Source: Streptosporangiaceae bacterium (GTDB lineage: Bacteria > Actinomycetota > Actinomycetes > Streptosporangiales > Streptosporangiaceae). Taken from it: a stretch of DNA of 37,670 nt. The position numbers and the translations under genes were made by a program. Below, piece after piece: positions 15,892 to 23,565 of the stretch. Location: assembly GCA_030041275.1 (NCBI GenBank), contig JASHOE010000084.1:1-37670 (forward strand), read 5' to 3'. Every line of letters begins with the position of its first letter. The stretch's first letter is position 1. Under the pieces are notes generated by a model. The model was given only the letters and a program-made list of their open reading frames with translations, had not been told where the DNA came from and ran no database searches.

Positions 15892-16899
15892 TCAGCTGCG
15901 GTGATGCGTCCCGCCCCCGGGGTTCGGCTCGGCCTTTGTCGTCCGCAGCAGCGCTGGCAGCTGCTTCAGCTCGTTGGCATAGGCAGCGCGGTACTGGCTG
16001 ACCGCGGCGGCCAGGGCCTGCTGGTTCGCGGTGACGAGTTGCTGCTCGTAGCTCGTCTGGACCGCGAAGTAGATCCCGGCCAGATCGGTGGACTGCGTGC
16101 AGTCGGCGTCTGTGGCCGCAACAGCGAGCTGTGCCTGGTCGGCGGCGGCGCTGACCTGGGTTGACGGGGTGATCGTGCGCTGCCCGCCATAGATGGTCTG
16201 GAACTCCTGGTTAAACACGTCCTGCGGCTGGCCGAGGCGGTAGCCGTTCTCCGCCATGCAGGCGGACCAGGCCCGGCGCGCGGCAATCACCGCCGGGTCA
16301 TGCTGCACGTCGCTCGTGATGTCGCTGGCCAGAGCGAAGATTCCGGCCAGCGGCCCCTTCTGAACGGCCTCGTAGAAGTCCTGCATGATGGCGCCGCACT
16401 TGCCGGCCGCGTCCTGTTCCGCCGCTGGGACGGTCGGCCCGTTCTGTGCCAGGGTTCCCTGGCCGAGGCCCAGGACGGTCAGCGCCGAGCCGGCGGGCAT
16501 CAGGAAGCCGTACTGCTGCGCGTCGGCGGTGCCGAGGTATCCCCATCCGCCCCAGGGCTGGGTGAACGTCAGGCTGCTTGGCCCGTTGAGGTAGAAGGAG
16601 ATCGGCACGATGCCGTCGGTGACGGTCACCCCCGGATAGCCCGCAGCTGTCATGCACGGTCCGGCCAGGGCGTATTCGGATTCACCAGGCGCCAGCCCGT
16701 CGTCACTGGACACGCCGAGCCCGGCGTAGGGAGTGAATGCCTCGCTCGACAACGCTGCCTGGGCCGAGGCCGGTGGCGGCGGCTTACCGACGCTGGGCGC
16801 GTGCACGGTGTTCTTCGGTCCGCTGGGCGCAACGGCGGTGCAGGCGGCCAGGGCCGCACAGCAGCAGGCCAGGGCACTGAGGCGGGCGTTGATGCGCAT
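15892..16899 (-). CDS. Cys-containing lipoprotein of the MacAB-like export cluster, function unknown
   Basis: This 335-residue protein has a short signal peptide and a lipobox LAAC (Cys at about residue 20), so it should be anchored on the outer face of the membrane. After a Pro-rich linker the mature part contains four further cysteines in the contexts AGPCMTAAGYPG, AGKCGA, WSACMAENGYRLG and DADCTQ, which could form two disulfides. The WxxCMxxxGY motif resembles other uncharacterised actinobacterial lipoproteins. AAGGAG precedes the ATG. It sits 27 bp downstream of the permease and 26 bp upstream of the response regulator, so it is probably an accessory or sensing part of that system. No enzymatic motif was seen. 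Confidence 0.8.
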   Translation of the reverse strand: MRINARLSALACCCAALAACTAVAPSGPKNTVHAPSVGKPPPPASAQAALSSEAFTPYAGLGVSSDDGLAPGESEYALAGPCMTAAGYPGVTVTDGIVPISFYLNGPSSLTFTQPWGGWGYLGTADAQQYGFLMPAGSALTVLGLGQGTLAQNGPTVPAAEQDAAGKCGAIMQDFYEAVQKGPLAGIFALASDITSDVQHDPAVIAARRAWSACMAENGYRLGQPQDVFNQEFQTIYGGQRTITPSTQVSAAADQAQLAVAATDADCTQSTDLAGIYFAVQTSYEQQLVTANQQALAAAVSQYRAAYANELKQLPALLRTTKAEPNPGGGTHHRS

Positions 16900-16926
16900 T
16901 GAGATGTTCTCCTTGAGCCGCGAGTG

Positions 16927-18204
16927 TCACTGATGCCGCAGCGCGGCCAGCGGGCTGGTGTGGGCGGCTCGCAGCGCCGGGTAGGCACCGGCCAGCAGAC
17001 CGACGAAGGCTCCGATCAGCGGTGCAGGCAGCGTGTAGACGGGGTTGAGGATCGCCGTCCAGTTTTCGGCCGCCGCGAAGATGACCACGATGGCGACGCC
17101 GATGCACGTGCCGATCAGCCCGCCCAGCGTGCCGAGCGTGGTGGATTCGGCCAGGAACTGGACGGCGATGTGCCGCGGCCGAGCGCCGACAGCGCGGCGG
17201 AGCCCGATCTCCTCGGTGCGCTCGAGGACGGCGACCAGGGTGGTGTTCGCGATGCCGACAGCGCCGATCAGCAAGCTGATCAGCGCCAGAATCAGGAACA
17301 AGCCGGTCAGGTCACCAGTGACCTGGCTCTGCAGCGTCTGCGGGCTGGGCGGGGACGACACGACCAGACGGCTGGGATCGGTGGGCAGCTCGGCGGCAGC
17401 GAGCTGCCGCGCCACCGCGCGGGCGGCGCCGACCCTGGTGGCAACGACCAGCTGCGCCTCGTCCTCGTTGCCGATGCCCGGCTGCGGGTTGCCATAGTCG
17501 GCCAGTGCGGTGTTCGCCGGGATCAGCACCACCCCGCCCGGTTCGCCCGTGACGACCCGCTGGGCCGAGTGGTAGATGCCTACCACGGTGTAGCCGGTCC
17601 CGCCGACAAATACCGCAGGGTGGCTTGGCAGCCGGGCAGCGGAGATGCCCAGCGCCGCCGCCGTGCCGGCATCGACCAGCGCGACGTGCTGGCGGCTGTC
17701 GTTCTCGTAGGTGCTCAGCGAGGATCCGGCGGTCAGTGACAACCCCATCGCTCGCACCGCTCCGGGCGAGACTGCCAGCAAGCTCACCGTCTGGTCGTCG
17801 GTCGCCGACAGCGCCAGTGACCCGGTGAAGCTCGTACCGGCCGGAAGAGAGACCGGCCACCACACTCCGGCGGCGATCACCCCGTTGATGTGGTCGGCAA
17901 TCTGGTCGGCATCCGCGGGGAAACCGATCGCGGGATTGGTGCCAGGCGGCGCGACGTCGTTGGTCGGCCCGTTGTCGGCCACGGTGACCGTGGTGTCTTC
18001 CAGCAGCGTGAACTGGCGGGAGATCTGCCCGGCGCTCGTCGCGGTCAGACCGAGCACGGCTACGAACGCACCGACGCCGAGGATCGTTCCGAGCATGGTC
18101 AGCGCCGACCGGCCAGGCCGTTGCACGATGCCCGCGACCGCCTCGGCGGCCGCGTCCCGCGCCGCCAGCCGTGGTGCGGTCAAGCCGGTCGCGTCGCTAG
18201 TCAC
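16927..18204 (-). CDS. MacB/FtsX-type ABC transporter permease
   Basis: This 425-residue membrane protein has the MacB/FtsX layout: one N-terminal transmembrane segment (about 38-58), a large extracytoplasmic MacB_PCD-like domain (about 60-285), and three C-terminal segments (about 290-420). The family signature TEEIGLRRAVGARPRHI is present between transmembrane segments. Its GTG start overlaps the ATPase stop by 8 bases. With the upstream ATPase and adaptor it would form a mechanotransmission-type exporter; the substrate is unknown. Confidence 0.92.
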   Translation of the reverse strand: MTSDATGLTAPRLAARDAAAEAVAGIVQRPGRSALTMLGTILGVGAFVAVLGLTATSAGQISRQFTLLEDTTVTVADNGPTNDVAPPGTNPAIGFPADADQIADHINGVIAAGVWWPVSLPAGTSFTGSLALSATDDQTVSLLAVSPGAVRAMGLSLTAGSSLSTYENDSRQHVALVDAGTAAALGISAARLPSHPAVFVGGTGYTVVGIYHSAQRVVTGEPGGVVLIPANTALADYGNPQPGIGNEDEAQLVVATRVGAARAVARQLAAAELPTDPSRLVVSSPPSPQTLQSQVTGDLTGLFLILALISLLIGAVGIANTTLVAVLERTEEIGLRRAVGARPRHIAVQFLAESTTLGTLGGLIGTCIGVAIVVIFAAAENWTAILNPVYTLPAPLIGAFVGLLAGAYPALRAAHTSPLAALRHQ

Positions 18205-18889
18205 GACCGGCGCCGATTCGCTCGGACAGCACCCCGTCGCTGATCGCGATCGTCCGGCGCGCGTGGGCGGCGACCGTCGGGTCGTGGGTGATCACCACGA
18301 TCGTGTAACCGACCGCATTCAGCTCGTCGAGCAGTTCCATCACCGCGGCCGCGTTGGCCGAGTCCAGGTTCCCCGTCGGCTCGTCGCACAGCACCAGGGC
18401 AGGCCGGTTCACCAGGGCCCGCGCGATGGCGACCCGCTGGCGTTCGCCGCCGGACATCGTGGTGGGCAGCGCATCGGCCCGATGGCCAAGCCCGACCGCT
18501 TCTAGCGCGCCGGTCGCGGCCTGCTGCCGCGCCGCCCGCGGAGTCTGGTTGTAGAGCTGCGCGAGCAGCACGTTCTCCAGCGCGGTGCGGTAGGGCAGCA
18601 GGTGGAACGCCTGGAACACCACTCCGATCCGCTGACCGCGGAGCGCGGACCGGTCCCGGTCGGTCAGCGCGGAGGTGTCGAGGCCGTCAAGCAGATAGCT
18701 GCCCTCGGTCGGCGCGTCGAGCAAGCCGAGCAGGTGCAGCAGCGTCGACTTGCCTGACCCCGACGGCCCGGTCACGGCCACATAGTCGGCACCGTCGATG
18801 ACCAGGTCGGCCGCGCGCAGGGCATGTACCGGCGGCGGGCCGGGGTACGTGCGTTCCAGGCCGCGCAGTTCGATGACCGGCGCGGTCAT
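18197..18889 (-). CDS. MacB/LolD-type ABC transporter ATP-binding protein
   Basis: This 230-residue ATPase has Walker A GPSGSGKST, signature MSGGERQRVAIARALV, Walker B ALVLCDEPTGNLDS and switch ITHD. NLDS and the short length place it in the LolD/MacB group that pairs with FtsX-type permeases. Its ATG shares one base with the adaptor stop (TGATG), and its own stop overlaps the permease start, so the three genes are translationally coupled. Confidence 0.95.
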   Translation of the reverse strand: MTAPVIELRGLERTYPGPPPVHALRAADLVIDGADYVAVTGPSGSGKSTLLHLLGLLDAPTEGSYLLDGLDTSALTDRDRSALRGQRIGVVFQAFHLLPYRTALENVLLAQLYNQTPRAARQQAATGALEAVGLGHRADALPTTMSGGERQRVAIARALVNRPALVLCDEPTGNLDSANAAAVMELLDELNAVGYTIVVITHDPTVAAHARRTIAISDGVLSERIGAGRD

Positions 18890-20238
18890 CAGCCGCTCAC
18901 CAGCACTCGGTCGCCTGCGGCCAGGCCGCCTGGCTTGGCCGGGCTCACCTGGACATAGCCGTTCTCCGAGATGCCGGGCGTCACCGCGACCCGGTTCTGC
19001 CTGCCGCCCGCACCCACGACGGTTACGAAGCTCCCGCCAGACGCGTTGGTGACGATGGCAGCGACCGGGACCGTCAGCACCGGCCCTTCGGTCTGCCCGG
19101 TCGCGACGCTGACCAGCACGTTCTGTCCGTTCAGCGCCGCTGGGAGCGGCGCCGACGGGTGCACGGTCAGCGGGATGAACGTCGTCACACCCGAACTGTC
19201 CGAGCCGGCGGATCCGGTGGACGCGGAGCCGGCGGACCCCGAAGAGCCCGCCGAGCCCGCGCCGCCCCCGATGTCGACCACGGTCCCGGCTGGCACGGTG
19301 CTGGTCGCCGTGCCGAGGCCTGCCACCGTCCCCGTGGCGTGGATGCCGGTGACCTCGCTGTAGATCGTCACTCTCAGCCCCGGCTTCACCTGCCCCGCGT
19401 AGGCCGGCGGCAGCTCTCCGGTCAGGGCCAGCGACCCGCGGGCCGCCAGCACGAGGAACGGCTGGCCGGGCTGCTGCCCGGTCGCGCCGTTGACCGCGAC
19501 CACCGTTGCGGGCAGGGACGGCAGGAACACCACGTCTGCCGCCGGCACGCCGCCCGAAGCCGGCGGGGGGTAGCCGAGGTGCTCGTAGTACGCCGATACC
19601 GCGGACTCGGTCGCCGAGCCGAAGTACCCCGCCGTGTCAGCGCCGTCGTAGTACCCGAGCGACGCCAGGGCGTGCTGGAGCTCGGTCACGTCCGGCCCGC
19701 TCTCCCCGGGCGTCAGGTCGCGCCACCCCGGCACCGGGCCCGCCAGCGCGAACAGCGGCTCACCGTCAAGCTCGGCCAGCTGCTCGCCGTTGGTGATCGC
19801 GTCGCCGGTCGCGACCTCCAGCTTCGAGATGTAGACCGCGCCTGTGGACGCCCCGGCGGACGAGCCTTCCCCGGCGGAGGAACCGCCCCCGGCCGACTGC
19901 GAAGCTGACAGCGAGCCCGACGACGGCGCCGTTACGTACACGTCGTACTGCGTTGACGCGTAGACGACGCCCCGCATCTGCACCGACGAGGTCAGCACCT
20001 GGGACGTTACCGGCGCCGTGGTCGCCGTCGGCGGCGGAGCCGCGGAGTCCGCGGCCAGCTGCTGCGGTGACTTGACAAACGACGCGCCAATCAGCCCGCC
20101 GACAGCCAGCAAAGCCGCCGCGGCGCCGACCGCCAGCAGCAATCTCCGCTGCCGGGTCAGTCGCGAGCCGCGCCGTGACCGCCGGCCGAGTGCCTCACTC
20201 TGGCCGTTGCTGGTGGCCGTGGAGTCCACTTGAGTCAC
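18889..20238 (-). CDS. HlyD/MacA-like adaptor with peptidoglycan-binding domain
   Basis: This 449-residue membrane-anchored protein has a basic cytoplasmic tail, one transmembrane helix (about 33-55), an extracytoplasmic region and a PG_binding_1 domain (about 170-222; LTPGESGPDVTELQHALASLGY and FGSATESAVSAYYEHLGY). An HlyD/MacA-type barrel region follows. Two low-complexity Ser/Gly/Ala stretches are inserted (about 115-135 and about 330-355). The GTG at 20238 is chosen because GGAGG lies five bases upstream; a longer frame to 20298 lacks such a site. It heads the five-gene minus-strand operon and faces the histidine kinase across 184 bp. It probably couples the ABC pair to the cell wall. This domain combination is typical of Gram-positive MacA-like adaptors. 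Confidence 0.88.
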   Translation of the reverse strand: MTQVDSTATSNGQSEALGRRSRRGSRLTRQRRLLLAVGAAAALLAVGGLIGASFVKSPQQLAADSAAPPPTATTAPVTSQVLTSSVQMRGVVYASTQYDVYVTAPSSGSLSASQSAGGGSSAGEGSSAGASTGAVYISKLEVATGDAITNGEQLAELDGEPLFALAGPVPGWRDLTPGESGPDVTELQHALASLGYYDGADTAGYFGSATESAVSAYYEHLGYPPPASGGVPAADVVFLPSLPATVVAVNGATGQQPGQPFLVLAARGSLALTGELPPAYAGQVKPGLRVTIYSEVTGIHATGTVAGLGTATSTVPAGTVVDIGGGAGSAGSSGSAGSASTGSAGSDSSGVTTFIPLTVHPSAPLPAALNGQNVLVSVATGQTEGPVLTVPVAAIVTNASGGSFVTVVGAGGRQNRVAVTPGISENGYVQVSPAKPGGLAAGDRVLVSG

Positions 20239-20345
20239 CAGAGCCTCCGTCCCACGTCTCCGTCCCGTGTCAGAACCGCCGAGCGCGCTGGCCAGCATGG
20301 CGCATCGGGGGATCCCGGCGCAGTGGCGCTAAGCTCCGGATCCGG

Positions 20346-20363
20346 GGTGCAGCCAGCTGCACC
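20346..20363. promoter_or_regulatory. 7-4-7 inverted repeat between adaptor operon and histidine kinase
   Basis: GGTGCAG-CCAG-CTGCACC is a perfect dyad immediately next to a 10-bp palindrome CCGGATCCGG (20336-20345). It ends 22 bases upstream of a -35-like TTGAGC for the histidine kinase and lies 108 bases upstream of the adaptor start. The position suits a regulator of both divergent units; the NarL-type regulator of this cluster is the natural candidate. Confidence 0.5.
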
Positions 20364-20385
20364 TCGCCAGGTGAACCCCGCTGCA

Positions 20386-20415
20386 TTGAGCTCGCCCGCC
20401 CACAGCGCCTACCGT
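20386..20415 (+). promoter_or_regulatory. Candidate promoter for the histidine kinase, leaderless
   Basis: TTGAGC (20386-20391) and TACCGT (20410-20415) are separated by 18 bp. Transcription would start near 20422, at the GTG start codon at 20423. No Shine-Dalgarno sequence precedes that GTG, which fits a leaderless mRNA. Confidence 0.4.
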
Positions 20416-20422
20416 GTAGCCC

Positions 20423-21751
20423 GTGACCACCCTCAGCTGGCGCAGCGGCGCCCGAGCCCCCGGCTCTCGCCGCGTCCTGTGGCCGCTGCGTGACTGGTCA
20501 GAGGCCCTATACGTCTGTGCGGCTATCCCCGCACAACTTGGCGGGCTGCTGGTCCCGGTCGTGTTCGGCTACTGGACCAGGAACTGGGCGGTGTCGAGGT
20601 GGCCGCTGCTCGCGGGCCTGCCGCTGCACCTGCTGTGGCTGGTGGAGGCGGCGGCTGTGTTCCTCTCCGTGCCAGCCCTGACCCGGCTGCAGCGCCACCG
20701 AGTGAGAGCCACCCTGGGGGTCGAGATACCGCGGCAGCCGGTCATGCCAGGAAGGCTGACTGCGCACGGCATCTCCGCCGCCGCCCGGTCCCGCGCCACC
20801 TGGCGTCAGCTCTGCTACCACCTGGTGGCTGGCCCGGCGCTGGCAGCGTGTGGCATCGCCGTGCTCGGAGCGTGGCTGGCCGGCATCCTGTATGCCCTGG
20901 TGTACGGCTACGCGTGGGCGCTGCCGCACCAGGGCCTGCTCTGGCGCGGCCAGTCGCCTAACCACCCGCCCGCGATGCTGGGCATTCCGCTGGATGCCTA
21001 CCTCGCCGCCGCCGGGATCGTCCTGCTGTTCGCGGCCCCATGGCTGACTCGGGCTGCCGCAACGTTGGACGCCAGGACAGCGCGCGCCCTGCTTGGACCG
21101 AGCCGAACTGAGGAACTGGAGTATCGGGTGCGCCGGCTCGCGCAGACGCGAGCCGGCGCGGTGGACGCTGCCGACGCGGAACGCCGGCGACTGGAACGAG
21201 ACCTGCACGACGGCACCCAGCAGCGGCTGGTGTCCCTGGCTATGAACCTGGGCATGGCGAGGGCCCAGGCCGTCACGACCGAACAAGCTAGGCACGCCAT
21301 CGCGGAAGCTCATGAGGAAGCCAAGGCCGCCTTGACTGAGCTGCGGAACCTGATCCGCGGGCTGTATCCGGCCGTGCTCGAGGACCGCGGTCTGGACGCG
21401 GCGCTGTCCGGGGTGACGGCGCGCGTGCCGCTCCCGGTCCGGCTTACCGTGGACCTGCCGAGCCGCCCGCCGGCAGCGATCGAGGCGGTCGCCTACTTCG
21501 TGGTGTCCGAAGCCCTGACGAACGTCGTCAAGCACGCTCACGCCAGCCAGGCAGAGGTGTTCGTGCAAAGCGCCGGTGGCCGGCTGCACGTCATCGTCAG
21601 CGACGACGGCGCAGGTGGCGCCGAGCCGGCTCGCGGCACCGGCCTGGCTGGCCTCGCTATGCGCGCGTCCTCCGTTGACGGGACCTTCGAGATCACCAGC
21701 CCATCCGGTGGTCCGACGCTGATCACCGTGGACCTGCCGTGCGCCGGGTAA
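20423..21751 (+). CDS. Two-component sensor histidine kinase (HisKA_3 type)
   Basis: This 442-residue kinase has four predicted membrane segments in the first 210 residues, resembling the actinobacterial putative-sensor domain. The HisKA_3 dimerisation/phosphoacceptor region has AERRRLERDLHDGTQQRLVS (H262), and the HATPase_c domain has an N-box EALTNVVKHAHA (N367) and DDGAGG. It is the NarL-family type of kinase, matching the response regulator at 15158, although the two are separated by the five-gene minus-strand operon and lie on opposite strands. It overlaps the downstream DUF4097-like gene by 13 bases. The extracellular loops are short, so sensing is probably within or at the membrane. 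Confidence 0.93.
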   Translation: MTTLSWRSGARAPGSRRVLWPLRDWSEALYVCAAIPAQLGGLLVPVVFGYWTRNWAVSRWPLLAGLPLHLLWLVEAAAVFLSVPALTRLQRHRVRATLGVEIPRQPVMPGRLTAHGISAAARSRATWRQLCYHLVAGPALAACGIAVLGAWLAGILYALVYGYAWALPHQGLLWRGQSPNHPPAMLGIPLDAYLAAAGIVLLFAAPWLTRAAATLDARTARALLGPSRTEELEYRVRRLAQTRAGAVDAADAERRRLERDLHDGTQQRLVSLAMNLGMARAQAVTTEQARHAIAEAHEEAKAALTELRNLIRGLYPAVLEDRGLDAALSGVTARVPLPVRLTVDLPSRPPAAIEAVAYFVVSEALTNVVKHAHASQAEVFVQSAGGRLHVIVSDDGAGGAEPARGTGLAGLAMRASSVDGTFEITSPSGGPTLITVDLPCAG

Positions 21752-22752
21752 CGCCGCCCGGCCGGTGGGTCTGGGGGCTGTGCGGACTGGCCACGGCCGC
21801 GGCCCTCGCGGTCCCAGGTGCCCGCCTCATCGTGTCGGCCGGGGTGTCGCAGACGCTGGCGGGGGCCAGCTCACCGCCCGTGGTGCAGACCAGGATCCTG
21901 ACCCGGACGCAGACCGTGCAACAGCCGGTCACCAGCCTGAACATCCAGGGCTACGCCGGGCTGATCCAGGTGACGGCGGCACCGGTCAGCAACGTTCAGG
22001 TCACCGAGACGATCGCCTACCACGGCAGCGCTCCCGCCGTGGCGGAATCCGTGTCGGCTGGCCGCTTGTCCTTGGCCGATCCCGGCTGTGCGCCGAGGAA
22101 CTGCTCTGTCACTTTTCTGGTGCGGGTGCCTCCCAGCGTGACAGTCACGGCATCGGGCGGTCCGCTGGTCATCTCGGGCACATCCGGCGCGAACCTCGAC
22201 TCCGATGGCACGCTCGTCAGCGCAACCGACATCCACGGCCCGCTGACGGTCAGCACACACGGCGGGCCGCTCCAGATCAACGGCCTGACCGGGCCGCTCC
22301 GCGCCGACACCGGCGGCGGTCAGCTGGTCGCCAGCCGGCTCGGCGCCGCGACCGCCGCAGTCACCACGGCCAGCGGCCCGGCGCAGATCGCGTTCTCCGC
22401 GGCTCCCGAGTCGGTAACGGTCAACACCGGCGGCGGCGCCGCGACGCTGACCGTACCTGGGGGCCCGTACGCGCTCACCACCAACAGTGCCGGCGCTCCC
22501 GAGATTATCGGAATCGCCACGAGCGCCTCCGCGCACCGATTCATCAACGTCACGACAGGCGGTGGGCAACTGGTCATCAACTCGCGGCCCATCGCCGCCG
22601 GTCTCCTGCCGCTGCCATCCCGAGCTGGAAGACGGCACGTAGTGGCCGCCAGCGGCGCCGCCCAGAGACGGTGGGTCACGGTCAACGGACTCCGACCGCT
22701 GATCATCGGGTGGCAGACGCCCGCTCAGCCACTGTTGCTGCCACTGCGCTGA
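21739..22752 (+). CDS. DUF4097-like exported beta-repeat protein
   Basis: This 337-residue protein begins with one N-terminal hydrophobic segment (about 10-35) that is a signal peptide or anchor. The rest is dominated by short beta-rich repeats with Gly-Gly turns (SGGPLVISG, HGGPLQINGL, TGGGQLVASRL, TGGGAATLTVPGG, TGGGQLVINS), the pattern of DUF4097/adhesin-like beta-solenoids. A C-P-R-N-C pair (about residues 113-117) may be a disulfide. The GTG start lies inside the kinase gene (13-base overlap), so the two are translationally coupled. It may be the extracytoplasmic sensor or target of this kinase; that is inference. The exact family assignment is uncertain. Confidence 0.75.
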   Translation: MRRVTPPGRWVWGLCGLATAAALAVPGARLIVSAGVSQTLAGASSPPVVQTRILTRTQTVQQPVTSLNIQGYAGLIQVTAAPVSNVQVTETIAYHGSAPAVAESVSAGRLSLADPGCAPRNCSVTFLVRVPPSVTVTASGGPLVISGTSGANLDSDGTLVSATDIHGPLTVSTHGGPLQINGLTGPLRADTGGGQLVASRLGAATAAVTTASGPAQIAFSAAPESVTVNTGGGAATLTVPGGPYALTTNSAGAPEIIGIATSASAHRFINVTTGGGQLVINSRPIAAGLLPLPSRAGRRHVVAASGAAQRRWVTVNGLRPLIIGWQTPAQPLLLPLR

Positions 22753-22806
22753 TCCGCAGCCTGGCCGAGCCCGATCGGAAACGTGATCCGCCGCGAAGCG
22801 AGCATT

Positions 22807-22835
22807 CAGTTCCGGACGTGCATCGTCCGGAACTG
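22807..22835. terminator. Strong 12-bp perfect hairpin after the kinase operon
   Basis: CAGTTCCGGACG (22807-22818) pairs perfectly with 22824-22835 across the 5-nt loop TGCAT. It lies 55 bases after the DUF4097-like stop and 47 bases before the GNAT start. No T-run follows. It is most likely a terminator; an operator role cannot be excluded. Confidence 0.6.
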
Positions 22836-22882
22836 GTCATAGCCTGCAGCCTTACTGAGGCCGATAAGAAGGCAGGTGGCAA

Positions 22883-23488
22883 TTGAGCGAGTACGCGATC
22901 AGGCCGCTGAGCCCTGACACGTGGGCCGACTTCGCGGCCCTGGCCGAGCGGCACAACGGTTGCTGGAACGCGGTCCACGGTTCGTGCTGGGCGGCGGGCG
23001 GGGGCTGCTGGTGCATGCGATTCCAGCGGGGTTGTGGCGTGCGGCAACCGGGCGAGGACAACCGCGCCCGCAAGGAGCGCCTGGTCAGCGAGGGCCTGGC
23101 ACACGCCGCGCTGGTGTTCGACGGTGCTGTGGCGGTGGCCTGGTGCCAGTACGGGACGCCAGCGGAACTGCCGAACATCTACCACCGCAAGGAGTACGCG
23201 GCGGGTCTCGGCACGTTGCCCGATTACCGCCTTACCTGCCTCTTCGTGGACAAGCATCACCGGCACAAGGGACTGGCAGGCGTCGCGCTCCGCGGCGCAC
23301 TCGACCTGATCGCACAGGCGGGCGGCGGCGTGGTGGAGGCTTACCCGCAGGACACCGCCGGACAGCAGATCTCGGCGTCGTTCCTGTACAGCGGCACGCG
23401 AAGCTTGTTCGAGCAGGCCGGATTCAGCTACGACCGCAGCAAGGGCAAGTACCACAGCGTGATGAGCAAGACGGTCCAGCGCAGCTAG
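22883..23488 (+). CDS. GNAT family N-acetyltransferase
   Basis: This 201-residue acetyltransferase has a Cys/Trp-rich N-terminal region (HNGCW ... GGGCWCMRF) and a GNAT acetyl-CoA core with CLFVDKHHRHKGLAGVALRGAL (the HRxKGxA loop binds CoA pyrophosphate). A C-terminal FLYSGTRSLFEQAGFSY motif is typical of GNAT ends. The TTG start is supported by AGGTGG seven bases upstream and by MSEYAIRPL matching how family members begin. Its substrate is unknown. It is convergent with paaZ, with a hairpin between them. Confidence 0.88.
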   Translation: MSEYAIRPLSPDTWADFAALAERHNGCWNAVHGSCWAAGGGCWCMRFQRGCGVRQPGEDNRARKERLVSEGLAHAALVFDGAVAVAWCQYGTPAELPNIYHRKEYAAGLGTLPDYRLTCLFVDKHHRHKGLAGVALRGALDLIAQAGGGVVEAYPQDTAGQQISASFLYSGTRSLFEQAGFSYDRSKGKYHSVMSKTVQRS

Positions 23489-23533
23489 TACGTGGCCGAC
23501 CGGCGGCGGGAAGAACACCGACTGAGCTGACCT

Positions 23534-23565
23534 GGCGCGTGGGCAGCCGCCTACCGCCCACCGCC
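23534..23565. terminator. Hairpin between convergent GNAT and paaZ genes
   Basis: GGCG-C-GTGGGC pairs with GCCCAC-CGCC: a 10-bp stem with one bulge and an 11-nt loop. It ends at the paaZ stop codon and lies 45 bases past the GNAT stop. It could terminate either transcript. Confidence 0.45.
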
